This document shows, piece after piece, positions 29,100 to 38,599 of a DNA stretch of 64,000 nucleotides (positions within the stretch are counted from its first letter, which is position 1; each line of letters opens with the position of its first letter). This stretch comes from Methanothermobacter sp. (GTDB lineage Archaea; Methanobacteriota; Methanobacteria; Methanobacteriales; DSM-23052): assembly GCA_030055615.1 (NCBI GenBank), contig JASFYN010000003.1:124001-188000 (forward strand), in the 5' to 3' direction. The notes beneath the pieces were generated by a model that saw nothing but the letters and a program-made list of their open reading frames with translations, was not told the DNA's origin and did not search any database. Position numbers and translations under genes: made by a program.

Positions 29100-29305
29100 G
29101 ACTAACACCCAGACAATTTAAGCTATATGAACCAATTTTAATTAAAATGTTAAAAATAAGCGCAATTTTTTATGCAACATAATGGACTGGCAGGACATTG
29201 GCAATTTCGTTATATTTACCTATAACGAAGTAACACTTTTTTGTCAAACACATTAAAGAAAAAGTTCCATCCAAATAAAATAAAAATAATAAAATGAAGA
29301 ATGTT

Positions 29306-29551
29306 CTAGTCCTCGGGCATTTCTATTTCTAGGTGTGCGAGGCTCCTTGCGATGACTATGGTTGCAATAACAGCAAGTATGGTGACAATAATTGCATAGA
29401 CAAACAACCCAGTAAGAGCATTCCCAGCCTTAAAAAACAATTGTATTAATGCTTTGATGGCCTCATTCCATGCTAGAGCTGCTATAAGTCCAAAAGCTGT
29501 TGTTATAAGAGTCGCCATTGTCTTAATAATCTCTTTTTTTATTTCACTCAT
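29306..29551 (-). CDS. DUF5654 small membrane protein
   Basis: An 81-residue protein matching DUF5654: EIIKTMATLITTAFGLIAALAWNEAI, then a second hydrophobic segment (VYAIIVTILAVIATIVIARS). Two membrane helices with a short loop are predicted. The ribosome site GGGGGGTGAT is strong. Function is unknown; the family is common in methanogens. Confidence 0.82.
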   Translation of the reverse strand: MSEIKKEIIKTMATLITTAFGLIAALAWNEAIKALIQLFFKAGNALTGLFVYAIIVTILAVIATIVIARSLAHLEIEMPED

Positions 29552-29898
29552 CTAATCACCCCCCTCAATTTTAAACGCTTGGAGCATATCTCCCAATAAT
29601 AAATTCAGATTTTCAAGAATAAATACTTTTAAAAAATACGCTCTCTAAAAACTTTTAAAAGTCATCTACAAAGTTTTATTCATCCACAAAAAATGTGATG
29701 ATCAATATAATAGGTAGAAAACATTCCAATAAGACTATAAGTGTGTAAATTTCAACCTTACAACAATACACATTGAATTAATAAAATTTTGACCTGTATT
29801 TGGAATATAAGAGAAATTTATGCTACGCAATACTAAAATTAATATCAAAATAAAAAGATAAATAATAATACCTTAAATTATAAGTAGGTGCTTTTTTC
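29552..29898. other. 347-nt divergent promoter region
   Basis: AT-rich spacer between DUF5654 and DUF763. It contains a TATA-like TTAAATTATAAG near 29874-29885 for the plus-strand gene and the palindrome ACTTTTAAAAGT near 29650. No gene seen. Confidence 0.45.
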
Positions 29899-30996
29899 AT
29901 GAGGAGAACAGGTCATGCTAATTTGCCACTTCATGGTGGACATGCTCCAAGATGGCTCTTTAAACGGATGGTGAGACTCGCCAAGGCCATAACCTCTATC
30001 ATAATAGACGAATATGGTACCCAAGAATTCCTATCACGAATTTCTGATCCATTCTGGTTCCAATCCTTTTCGTGTATCCTAGGCTTTGACTGGCACTCTT
30101 CCGGAACCACCACAACTACCTGCGCAGCCCTAAAACATGCCATCAACCCAATGGAACATGGCATTTTAGTGGCCGGCGGAAAAGGTAAAGCCTCAAGGAA
30201 AACACCCATCGAATTAAGAGGTGCTGAAAAATTCTTTAACCTCGAAGCCCAGGATTTGATACGTACAAGTCGTCTAGTGGCAAAAGTCGACAACACATGC
30301 ATACAAGACTCATACCAATTATACCATCATACCTTCATAGTAGACGAAAACGGAGAATGGAGCGTAATCCAACAAGGATTCAACAAGAAGAGAAGATATG
30401 CACGACGCTATCACTGGTCAAGCCAAAAACTAGACGATTTTGTTGAAAACCCCCACACAGGTATCACAAGTTCTATCAGGGAAGGAAAAGTTCTGAACAT
30501 GACAGCCACTAAGAGCAGAAATGCAAGAAACATAAGCTTAGAAATAGTATGTGATGGCCCAGAACACTTAAAAAGATACATTACAGGGCAAACAACACTC
30601 TACAATTATAGTATACTCGAAATGCCACCAAACCATGAAATACGGCGGATAAACCTATCAGAAGCAGACTTTCAAATATTACAAAGGGCCTATGAAATAC
30701 AACCAGAAAATTACGAAACCCTTATCCTGATTAGGGGTATGGGTCCCAAGAAGATAAGGGCTTTGGCACTCCTTTCAGACCTTATATATGGTGAGCCTCC
30801 AAGTTGGGAGGATCCTGTAAAGTACACCTTCGCCCATGGTGGCAAGGACGGCCACCCATACCCAGTAGAAAAGAAAGTATATGATAATACGATTCAATTC
30901 CTCGAGGAAGCGGTTAATGAATCAAAATTAGACAAGGAGGATAAACTGCGAGCGCTCAAATCCCTAGAATATTTCATATCCAAAGGATCAGCATGA
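29899..30996 (+). CDS. DUF763 family protein
   Basis: A 365-residue DUF763 protein, found across archaea and some bacteria. Conserved-looking parts are the N-terminal RTGHANLPLHGGHAPRWLF, a middle GGKGKASRKTP and YQLYHHTFIVDENGEWSVIQQG, and a C-terminal ILIRGMGPKKIRALALLSDLIYG with a helix-hairpin-helix look. The mix suggests nucleic-acid contact, but no activity is established to my knowledge. ATG follows GGTG by 8 nt. Confidence 0.88.
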   Translation: MRRTGHANLPLHGGHAPRWLFKRMVRLAKAITSIIIDEYGTQEFLSRISDPFWFQSFSCILGFDWHSSGTTTTTCAALKHAINPMEHGILVAGGKGKASRKTPIELRGAEKFFNLEAQDLIRTSRLVAKVDNTCIQDSYQLYHHTFIVDENGEWSVIQQGFNKKRRYARRYHWSSQKLDDFVENPHTGITSSIREGKVLNMTATKSRNARNISLEIVCDGPEHLKRYITGQTTLYNYSILEMPPNHEIRRINLSEADFQILQRAYEIQPENYETLILIRGMGPKKIRALALLSDLIYGEPPSWEDPVKYTFAHGGKDGHPYPVEKKVYDNTIQFLEEAVNESKLDKEDKLRALKSLEYFISKGSA

Positions 30997-31074
30997 ATCC
31001 TAAGTTCCTGCTTCTTCAATGTAATGAGACTTATAAGCTAGGGGGATCTATCAGATAAAGGGAGGATGATTTGG

Positions 31075-31410
31075 ATGGGGACAAGTATAAAATTGATTTT
31101 TTATTTCATCCTTGGTGGTGTTGTTGTAAGTTTAACCACATACTTCGGAAGTAAAGAGAAGGGCGTTTTAGCGGCTTTTATTGCCATGTTCCCATCTGTA
31201 ACAGTTCTCACATTGTCCACGATTTATCTGGAGGCTGGTATGCGACCTGTACTATCATATCTTAAAGGTTTGCTCCTTCTAACCCCTATTTGGATTTTAT
31301 ACCTTATTTGCCTGGTTTATATGGTTCCTAGGCATGGTTTCTGGCCAGCTTTAGCCTCTGGAGTGGCCCTATATCTTATCCTAGCCTGGCTGATAACATT
31401 CGGATTCTAA
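31075..31410 (+). CDS. DUF3147/GlpM-like membrane protein
   Basis: An 111-residue protein with four hydrophobic segments. TTYFGSKEKGVLAAFIAMFPSVT followed by LTLSTIYLEAG matches the DUF3147/GlpM-like group. The second ATG is used because GGAGG is 9 nt upstream of it, whereas it abuts the first. Function is unknown. It is convergent with the next gene, with 4 nt between stops. Confidence 0.72.
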   Translation: MGTSIKLIFYFILGGVVVSLTTYFGSKEKGVLAAFIAMFPSVTVLTLSTIYLEAGMRPVLSYLKGLLLLTPIWILYLICLVYMVPRHGFWPALASGVALYLILAWLITFGF

Positions 31411-31414
31411 GGAG

Positions 31415-31759
31415 TTATACTCCACCTACTTCTAAAAGTTCGAAAAATTCTTTTATGATCTCCCTTGTTATAGGGTCTATACTTTTTGTAGGACCCGTTT
31501 GGGGTTTGTATATCCGGGCTTCATCTCTCTTGGATGCGTTTATGACTATTTTTTCCTCCCCCCAGTGGCGTGATGGGTCTATAACCAAAATATCAAGTTT
31601 CTCATAATATTCAATGTTCACGAAACCGCCGCATCTCCCAGGATATATTATGGTGGTCCTTAGTGGAACTTCTACTATTCTGCATGCCTCTAGAAAATCA
31701 GTGAAAGGTTCACCTTCCCTTATAGCCTTCCGGACGGCCTTTATTATTTTGGTTTTCAT
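31415..31759 (-). CDS. Conserved hypothetical protein
   Basis: A 114-residue soluble protein, not recognised. It is compact and mixed alpha/beta with a single patch RTTIIYPGRCGGFVNIEYYE and an SRHWGEEKIVINASKRDEAR segment. Coding character is good (ordered charge and hydrophobic pattern). It stands alone, convergent with DUF3147. Confidence 0.6.
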   Translation of the reverse strand: MKTKIIKAVRKAIREGEPFTDFLEACRIVEVPLRTTIIYPGRCGGFVNIEYYEKLDILVIDPSRHWGEEKIVINASKRDEARIYKPQTGPTKSIDPITREIIKEFFELLEVGGV

Positions 31760-31792
31760 GTGACTTTTACCTCATTTCATGAATCATATTTC

Positions 31793-31830
31793 TTTTTGCA
31801 TTTTATAGAGTAGAATTTTTTGCATTTTAT
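31793..31830. repeat. 14-bp direct repeat
   Basis: TTTTTGCATTTTAT occurs twice, starting 24 bp apart, in the gap before the ChlI-like gene. It could be a binding site on one face of the helix or simple AT-rich chance. Confidence 0.4.
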
Positions 31831-31938
31831 TAAAACCACACAAATTGTATTACTATTTCCCATTCTTATATTTAAACTGTTAATACTTTGTTGGGTGTTT
31901 ATATACATCATCTCCTTAATATCCTAATGGTGATGCTC

Positions 31939-32721
31939 ATGAAATTTTCAGTGTTCCCTTTTACGGCCATTGTTGGACAAGACCATCTCAAAATGGCCCT
32001 TATACTAAACGCAATTGACCCTACAATAGGTGGAGTGCTAATAAAAGGTGATAAAGGCACTGGGAAATCCACTGCCGTAAGGGCATTCGCAGAACTACTA
32101 CCAGCAAGAGAAGTAGTTGATGGCTGCCCATTCAACTGCAACCCAAAGGAACATTTTCTCTGCCAAGAATGTAAAACAATCCTCGAATATGAAGGCCACT
32201 TACCCACAACAAAAAGGAGAATGTCAATAGTCGAACTCCCGGTCTCGGCCACAGAAGACATGGTAGTAGGATCACTAGACATCAAAAAAGCCCTGCAAGA
32301 AGGTGTGAAAGCCCTCGAACCTGGTATACTAGCACGAGCAAATGGTAACATACTCTACATCGACGAAGTAAACCTCCTAGACGACCATGTTGTGAATGTT
32401 TTGTTGGATGCAGCCGCAATGGGGGTTAACATTATCGAAAGGGAAGGAGTTTCGGTTTCCCACCCCTCAAGGTTCATATTGGTTGGTACAATGAACCCAG
32501 AGGAAGGAGACCTAAGACCACAGATACTTGACAGGTTCGGGCTCTGTGTAGAGGTTAAGGCCTTAACAGATCCCCAAGAAAGGCTCAAAATAATAAAGTA
32601 TAGGATGGAATTTGATGAAAACCCAATAAAGTTCCAAGAAAAGTTCCAGAAAAAACAAAAAAAGCTACAAAAGAAGATAATAGCGGCTAAAAATTGGAAA
32701 AAGAAGCCAAAAAAGCAATAA
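31939..32721 (+). pseudogene. ChlI/BchI-type AAA+ ATPase, C-terminally truncated
   Basis: Magnesium/cobalt-chelatase ATPase subunit. It has [13 protein letters not shown], Walker [10 protein letters not shown], a Cys-rich insert [16 protein letters not shown], Walker [11 protein letters not shown] and sensor [20 protein letters not shown]. Homology runs to QKKIIAAK, then ends in NWKKKPKKQ and stop; the lid domain that should follow is missing, leaving 260 of the usual 320 or more residues. The next frame begins homology to CobN at the same point, so one deletion probably removed the ChlI end and a CobN start. ATG follows GGTGAT; a TATA-like TTTATATACA lies at about 31897-31906. The ATPase core is intact, so residual function is possible. 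Confidence 0.75.
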
Positions 32722-34046
32722 AAAACATCCTAGAAGATAGAACACCAGAATATCTGCCAAAAGATTACATAAAATGGGTGGAAAAACTTTCAAAGTCCAT
32801 TGATTTCTCATCAGAGAGCACTTCACTCATAAAAGCCCTAAATGCCGAATACATAAGACCAAACAGAGGAAGCGACCCTATAAAAGATCCCGAAACATAC
32901 CCAACAGGTTATAGTATGTTCGCATTCGACCCAATGAAAATACCAACAGTATTATCAGAAAAAAGGGGCCGAAAGGCCGCGCAATTCCTAATCAAAGAAT
33001 ACCTTCAAGAATATAAAGAATACCCAGAAACTATAGGGATAATATTATGGGGATTTGAAACACTAAAAACCGGCGGAGACACAATATCAATGATACTAGA
33101 ACTCCTAGGACTCCGTATAACAAGAAAATACGGTCCTTGGGTCAAAAAGTTCGAGGTAATCCCATTAGAAGAACTTGGAAGACCCAGAATTGACGTTTTA
33201 GTGAACATTTGCGGAATATTCAGGGACACACTAGGCACCCAAATAGACCTACTAAACAGAGCATTCAAAAAGGTGGCAGAACTCAAAGAGCCAGAAGACA
33301 TGAACTACATAAGAAAACATTACCTCAAAGACGGATCCCTCGCAAGGATATTCGGGCCTTCACCAAGTGAATATGCCACTAACTTGCCACAGCTCATTGA
33401 AAACAGTTCCTGGGACAGGGAAGAAGAACTAACAGATGCTTACAGGGATTGCATGTCCTATGCATATCTTCCAGATGGTATAAAAAAAGAAAATAAAACC
33501 TTGCAAAAACTCTTGGCCCGTGTCGACATCGTAACCCAAGAAAGAGATAACATTGAATATGAGGTTACAGACCTCGACCATTACTATGAATTCCTCGGAG
33601 GACTTTCAAGTTCCGTCAAAGCACTTAAAGGGGAGGAAGCAAGTATAAAAGTCATAGATTCGACCGAAGAAGAAATATACGTTGAAGACCTTGAAAAGAC
33701 AATTGAAAGGGCCGCCAGAACCCGCATACTCAACCCCAAATGGTTAAACGGCATGCTAAAACATGACTTCCACGGTGCAAAACACATAAAGGACAGAATC
33801 GAAAATCTACTTGGATTTTCAGCCACCACACAAAAAGTCGAAAACTGGGTATATGAAAACGTAGCAGATAGACTAATACTTGACCCTCAGATGAGAAAAA
33901 GACTACTAGAAAACAATCCATTCGCCACCATAGAAATAGGTGAAATATTACTTGAAACTGAGAGAAGAGGTTATTGGAAAACCTCAAAAGAAAAAATCCA
34001 AAAAATAAAAGAAATAATACTCTCAATAGAATACGAACTTGAGTAA
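32694..34046 (+). pseudogene. CobN/BchH C-terminal half, N-terminally truncated
   Basis: About 450 residues corresponding to the C-terminal region of CobN. It aligns with the giant CobN of this window (IRPNRGSDPIKDPETYPTG versus IPPSLGNDPVRTPDALPTG; PLEELGRPRIDVLVNICGIFRD versus PLKELGRPRIDTIVTISGIFRE; DLDHYYEFLGG versus DLDHNYEFLGG). The first 900 or so residues of a CobN, including IHLGRHGTYEW, are missing. Its frame opens at TTG 32694 right after a TAA and overlaps the truncated ChlI by 28 nt in another frame. It has no signal peptide, so this was a cytosolic type. It may still be translated. Confidence 0.75.
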
Positions 34047-34404
34047 ACCCATACAAAAGATAGGCTTCTATCATTCAAAAAAGACTAGAGGCCTCTTGAA
34101 CAGCCTACACCCCCCCATTTAGGGCTACATTACAACCAAATTTCAATTTATAGTCTCCCCATTAAGAACATTTTTTTACTCCCCAAAGATATTAAGATTT
34201 AACCAATCACTACCATATCATCCTTTGAAAGGGGGATCTTCCGACCGCAGAAAAAAAAGATGAATATTAAGGATTATCCTCATATATTATATAAGAGTAT
34301 GAATAGTATGTAGAGTAGCATCCTCCCCACTTTTCTAGCTGGATAAGGTCTCGGATCATCAAGGGGGGATGAAATTTTCAATGGTATTAGAAGAGGATGT
34401 TGAA
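34047..34404. other. 358-nt promoter region before MurT-like gene
   Basis: No gene. A TATA element CATATATTATATAAG at 34281-34295 would start transcription near 34315, leaving a leader of about 90 nt. It covers the alternative starts of the next gene. Confidence 0.5.
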
Positions 34405-35820
34405 ATGACATTTAAATGTATTACAGCACGCATAGCAGGAAAATTGGCTCTTTCCATGGTCAAATTTGGAAAGGGTATGGGTAGGAGTTTCCCAGGTTAT
34501 TTATTCCTTAAAATAGGTGGACTTGATTGTCTAAGAGAACTTTCAAAAAGGTCAAGGATCGGTAACATACTCATAACCGGGACGAATGGTAAAACAACCA
34601 CCACAAAAATGTTATGCTTACTCTTAAAAAAGGATTCTTCAGTCTCATGCAACTTTGACAGTAACACGATAAATGCTGTTGCAACAGGACTTTTAAAAAA
34701 AGAATCTGACCTGGGAGTGTTTGAATATGGTATCAGAACGTCTAAATATTCGGTTCCAGATACAGTCTGTGAATACGTGGATCCCATTGGTGTTATTTAC
34801 ACAACAATCTCTAGGGAGCATTCAATGGTCGCCGGGGAGAAAAACCCATTCAAAGAATACTTCAAAGCCAAAAAATTGCTTTCAGCCCCAATGAAAAAAG
34901 GTGTTATAATCTGTAATGCTGATGACCCAAGAACGGCCTCCATTGGAATGGAAAAAGAAAAAGACGTCCAAGTAACCTATTATGGTTTTGAAGTGGGCTT
35001 GGAGGATGAAACACCACTAAGCGCACCAGTCCATTGTCCTATATGCGACGAAAAACTAGAATACTCAAAAAGGTACCTGAACCATCGGGGAATATACAAG
35101 TGCAAATGTGGATTTTCAAGGCCAGAACCACACGTCAAATTAACAAGATTATCCAAAAAGGGCAAAAAATGGGAAATAGAAATTACCAGTGAAACACACA
35201 ATTATACAAGCCAAAAAATGATATCATCAAAATTTAAATTAGAAGTTCCAAATTTTGGCATGCACAATTTCTACAATTTCCTCTGCGCCTCCGCAGCCTA
35301 TATAACATTCACACCCCACCCAGAAAATATAAAAGAAACAATAATAAAAACGGCCCTGGAACTTGAAAAGTTCACCTTGCCACCTGGAAGATTCGAAATC
35401 TTCAAATTAGATGACAAGACCGTGGGGATAGGCCAGGGAGACAATGGGGATGCGCTAAAAGCCAATCTCCAAGTTCATCCATCAGATGAGATGACACTTA
35501 TCTATACAACACCAGACAAAGACGAAGATGAAATATTCCAGGATCACCTAAGAGTTATCAAATCCGCAGAGCCTAGGAAAGTCCATGTTTTCCCTGGGAG
35601 AGAATCAACCTCCGCCGCGAGAAACTATTATAAGACCATTAAAGAATATTTCGACGCCAGTTTCCACCCGATTTCAAACAAGGACATGGACAAGAAAATA
35701 GATGAAATCCTCAAAATCATAAATGAGTCATCTACAGAATCCATCATGGTCAGCGGTTGCGGACCAGAACACCTACTCTGGGAGCGATTAAAATCAAAAT
35801 TTAAATCAACCTTTACTTAA
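34405..35820 (+). CDS. MurT-like Mur ligase with zinc ribbon (DUF1727)
   Basis: A roughly 471-residue ATP-dependent Mur ligase of the MurT class. The ATP loop is GTNGKTTTTK, followed by the Mur-ligase core. A Cys4 ribbon (CPICDE...CKCG) is inserted in the central domain, the hallmark of MurT, and the C-terminal part matches DUF1727. In bacteria MurT works with the amidotransferase GatD to amidate lipid II glutamate. No gatD is adjacent, so a role in pseudomurein peptide assembly or modification is inferred. The third ATG is preferred because GAGG lies 8 nt upstream and it matches where MurT proteins begin; ATG 34369 and 34381 are alternatives. Confidence 0.8.
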   Translation: MTFKCITARIAGKLALSMVKFGKGMGRSFPGYLFLKIGGLDCLRELSKRSRIGNILITGTNGKTTTTKMLCLLLKKDSSVSCNFDSNTINAVATGLLKKESDLGVFEYGIRTSKYSVPDTVCEYVDPIGVIYTTISREHSMVAGEKNPFKEYFKAKKLLSAPMKKGVIICNADDPRTASIGMEKEKDVQVTYYGFEVGLEDETPLSAPVHCPICDEKLEYSKRYLNHRGIYKCKCGFSRPEPHVKLTRLSKKGKKWEIEITSETHNYTSQKMISSKFKLEVPNFGMHNFYNFLCASAAYITFTPHPENIKETIIKTALELEKFTLPPGRFEIFKLDDKTVGIGQGDNGDALKANLQVHPSDEMTLIYTTPDKDEDEIFQDHLRVIKSAEPRKVHVFPGRESTSAARNYYKTIKEYFDASFHPISNKDMDKKIDEILKIINESSTESIMVSGCGPEHLLWERLKSKFKSTFT

Positions 35821-35852
35821 GGCTGCGGCCTTAAATTTGTTAAAAAAAAGCT

Positions 35853-36158
35853 TTATTGAAGGTTTATTGTTGGGCGGAGTAATATCTCTAGATGCTTATA
35901 AAAATGTGTTCTATCAACTATTTCTTTGAGTGAATGTTCTTTCAGTTTTAGTGACGCTGTAGAAGCTCCATTACATTTAAGGTCGCATCCTTCACATCCG
36001 AAACTTGTAGGATCTGGGAACAGAAAATAACATGGTAATTTCATGTCAACATTCAATTCTTTGACTGTTAATCCCTTGTTGACCAATTCCTTTAATTCTT
36101 CTTTCATTTGTGGATGCTTCACAAAAATGTCATATAATATTTTTCCTATTTTTGTCAT
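35853..36158 (-). CDS. Small Cys-rich hypothetical protein
   Basis: A 101-residue soluble protein, not recognised. The motif CEGCDLKC (CX2CX3C) near the middle could bind Zn or Fe. ATG is preferred to an upstream GTG because GGGTG is 6 nt before it. It is convergent with the MurT-like gene. Confidence 0.55.
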   Translation of the reverse strand: MTKIGKILYDIFVKHPQMKEELKELVNKGLTVKELNVDMKLPCYFLFPDPTSFGCEGCDLKCNGASTASLKLKEHSLKEIVDRTHFYKHLEILLRPTINLQ

Positions 36159-36612
36159 GCTTTTCACCCTTCCAGCTAATTATGGTGGAAAATCCGTTAT
36201 AAATCCCAATCATTTATTATATTCCACATTACATATAAACATGTCCTCAGTTTTCCTCAACAGAAAATTGGAGAAAAGCAAGATATTTCTTCGATTTATA
36301 ATAGCGAATATTAGCACGCTCACGTTCCATAAGGGGTGCCAGTATACGAGGCAAATCATCTTACGCGATTGGTAAATAAAATAATTTTATCCACATTCAA
36401 TTTTCTATAATCTAAAATAATCATGAATTTCGCCCTCTTTTTTAATCCCAAAAACCTATAATGTTTCTAATTCCAATAGAGTATTTGCAAACAAGAAAGG
36501 ATAAATATATATTAGCCTAAATCCAAATTGGCTAATAATATAAGCCAGTTAGATAAAACTTATTATGGTATACCCGACTACCAGTATTTCCTTTGAAAGG
36601 AGGCATGGAACA
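36159..36612. other. 454-nt region with metG promoter
   Basis: Its left part is AT-rich without a supported gene. The metG TATA box, dyad and leader lie at its right end. Confidence 0.45.
36503..36537 (+). promoter_or_regulatory. metG promoter with inverted repeat
   Basis: TATA-like AAATATAT (36503-36510) is followed by the perfect dyad TATTAGCC-N12-GGCTAATA (36510-36517 and 36530-36537). The right arm overlaps the expected transcription start, so it could be an operator controlling the metG group. A leader of about 75 nt follows. Confidence 0.5.
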
Positions 36613-38571
36613 TTGAAAATATTCATCACTTGTGCACTTCCATATGCAAATGGTCCAACGCACCTCGGACATCTAAGATCAACATATATACCAGCAGATA
36701 TATACGCCCGCTACAATAGGATGAAAGGAAGGAAAGTCCTATTCGTATGTGCAACAGATGAACACGGGACACCAATAGCTGTCAAAGCCGAGAAAGAATC
36801 AAAAGACCCACTAGATGTGGCGACCCATTATTATAAGATGATCCGCCGGGATCTTGAAGCATGTGACATATCATTTGATAATTTTTCACGTACAAGCAAT
36901 CCCTTACATCATAAGATAGCCCAGAAGTTTTTCCTAAAGCTCTATGAAAAAGATTTCATCTATGAAAAGGATATAAAACAATTATATTGTAGTGAATGTC
37001 AACGTTTTCTCCCTGACAGGTACGTTGAAGGTGAATGTCCATACTGCGGGGCAGAGGGGGCTCGGGGAGATCACTGCGAAGCCTGCGGCAGACACCTTGA
37101 ACCCCTACAATTAGTCAACCCCAAGTGCATGATATGCAGCTCAGAACCAGAAGTTAGAAAATCTAGACATTATTTTTTCAGGTTAAGCAAATTCCAAGAT
37201 AAGATTCTCAAATGGATAAAAGCAAATAAGAACCTACCTGCAAATGTTAGAAACTATGCATTACAATGGGTCAAAGAAGGCCTAAAAGATTGGATACTCA
37301 CAAGGGACATGGAATGGGGCATACCAGTCCCTCTCAAAGAAGCCAAGGGGAAAATAATCTACGTTTGGGGGGAAGCATTCCTAGGCTATATTTCATCAGC
37401 AGTTGAATGGAGCGAAAAAACAGGCAAAGACTGGAAAGAGTATTGGGATGACACAGTAGTACACTTCATAGGCAAGGATATAATCTATCATCATGCGATT
37501 TTCTGGCCTGCACTCCTAATGGCATATGGTTGCAAACTCCCAGACAATATAATAGCAGGAGAATACCTTTCACTCGAAGGTAAGAAGATGTCCACGAGCA
37601 AAAATTGGGTTATCTGGACATCAGAATTCTTGGAAAGGTTTGAAAGCGACATCCTAAGATATTATCTTACAATAAACGCTCCCTTGACAAGAGATACTGA
37701 TTTCTCATGGGAAGACTTCCAAAGAAGGGTGAATGACGAACTAGCAGATATACTAGGTAACTTTCTACATCGTACATTCTCATTTACCAACAGGTTTTAC
37801 AATAGTAGGATACCTGAAGCCAACCTAGAAGATGAAGACATCAAAATCATAGAGGATATAAAGAAGGCTAAAGAAGACATTGAAAATGCTATCGAAAGAT
37901 TCAATTTCAGGGAAGGACTTGTAAAGATAATAGGCTTAGCAAAGAAGGGTAACAAATACTTCAACGACCAGGAGCCATGGAAGACCATCAAAGAAGACCC
38001 TGATAGGGCTGCTGCCTGTATATTCACTTGTAACCAATTAGCCAAGGCGATAGGCTCGTTCTTAAAACCATACATGCCCAGGAAATCCGCCAAGATACTA
38101 GAGATACTCAATTTAGAGGATGCTTCATGGGAGGACGCCACCACCCCAATAAAAGCCGGCCATGAAATCAGAAAAGCCAGACCATTATTTGCCAAGATCC
38201 AAGAAAAAGTCATAGAAGAGGAAAAGCGCAAACTCCACCAGAAAACAAAAACCCGGGAAAATGTTAGCATAGAGGATTTCGAAAAATTAGACCTCAGAGT
38301 AGGGAGGATATTAAAAGCTTCCAAAATAAAAGGCTCAGACAAACTATTAAAATTGAAAGTTGATTTAAATGATAAGAAAATCCAAGTAGTGGCTGGCATA
38401 GGATCAAAATATTCACCGAGTGAACTCCCAGGAAAAAAAGTTATAGTACTAGCCAATATAAGACCTACAAGATTATTCGGCACGAAATCTGAGGGCATGA
38501 TACTCGCAACAGAAGAAAAAATGGGACTACTAACAGTAGAAGATGGTAAAATAGGTGAAAGAATAAAATAA
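36613..38571 (+). CDS. metG: Methionyl-tRNA synthetase
   Basis: Class Ia synthetase, 652 residues. HIGH is HLGH (17-20) and KMSKS is KMSTS at about 325. Four zinc knuckle pairs are present (CSEC, CPYC, CEAC, CMIC), as in the MetG1 type. The C-terminal tRNA-binding domain ([11 protein letters not shown] onward) is fused, allowing dimerisation. The start is a TTG: AAGGAGG lies 9 nt upstream and the protein then begins with [13 protein letters not shown]; an upstream in-frame ATG adds 16 unlikely residues. It leads a plus-strand group with DUF530, a double-HTH protein and the MraY-like gene. Confidence 0.96.
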   Translation: MKIFITCALPYANGPTHLGHLRSTYIPADIYARYNRMKGRKVLFVCATDEHGTPIAVKAEKESKDPLDVATHYYKMIRRDLEACDISFDNFSRTSNPLHHKIAQKFFLKLYEKDFIYEKDIKQLYCSECQRFLPDRYVEGECPYCGAEGARGDHCEACGRHLEPLQLVNPKCMICSSEPEVRKSRHYFFRLSKFQDKILKWIKANKNLPANVRNYALQWVKEGLKDWILTRDMEWGIPVPLKEAKGKIIYVWGEAFLGYISSAVEWSEKTGKDWKEYWDDTVVHFIGKDIIYHHAIFWPALLMAYGCKLPDNIIAGEYLSLEGKKMSTSKNWVIWTSEFLERFESDILRYYLTINAPLTRDTDFSWEDFQRRVNDELADILGNFLHRTFSFTNRFYNSRIPEANLEDEDIKIIEDIKKAKEDIENAIERFNFREGLVKIIGLAKKGNKYFNDQEPWKTIKEDPDRAAACIFTCNQLAKAIGSFLKPYMPRKSAKILEILNLEDASWEDATTPIKAGHEIRKARPLFAKIQEKVIEEEKRKLHQKTKTRENVSIEDFEKLDLRVGRILKASKIKGSDKLLKLKVDLNDKKIQVVAGIGSKYSPSELPGKKVIVLANIRPTRLFGTKSEGMILATEEKMGLLTVEDGKIGERIK

Positions 38572-38599
38572 ACCCCCCAAAGATAAGTTTGTATCGTTG

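Noticed and set aside
36043-36375. Plus-strand frame of 110 codons
   Set aside because: It overlaps the antisense of the Cys-rich gene and then AT-rich spacer, and has low-complexity composition.
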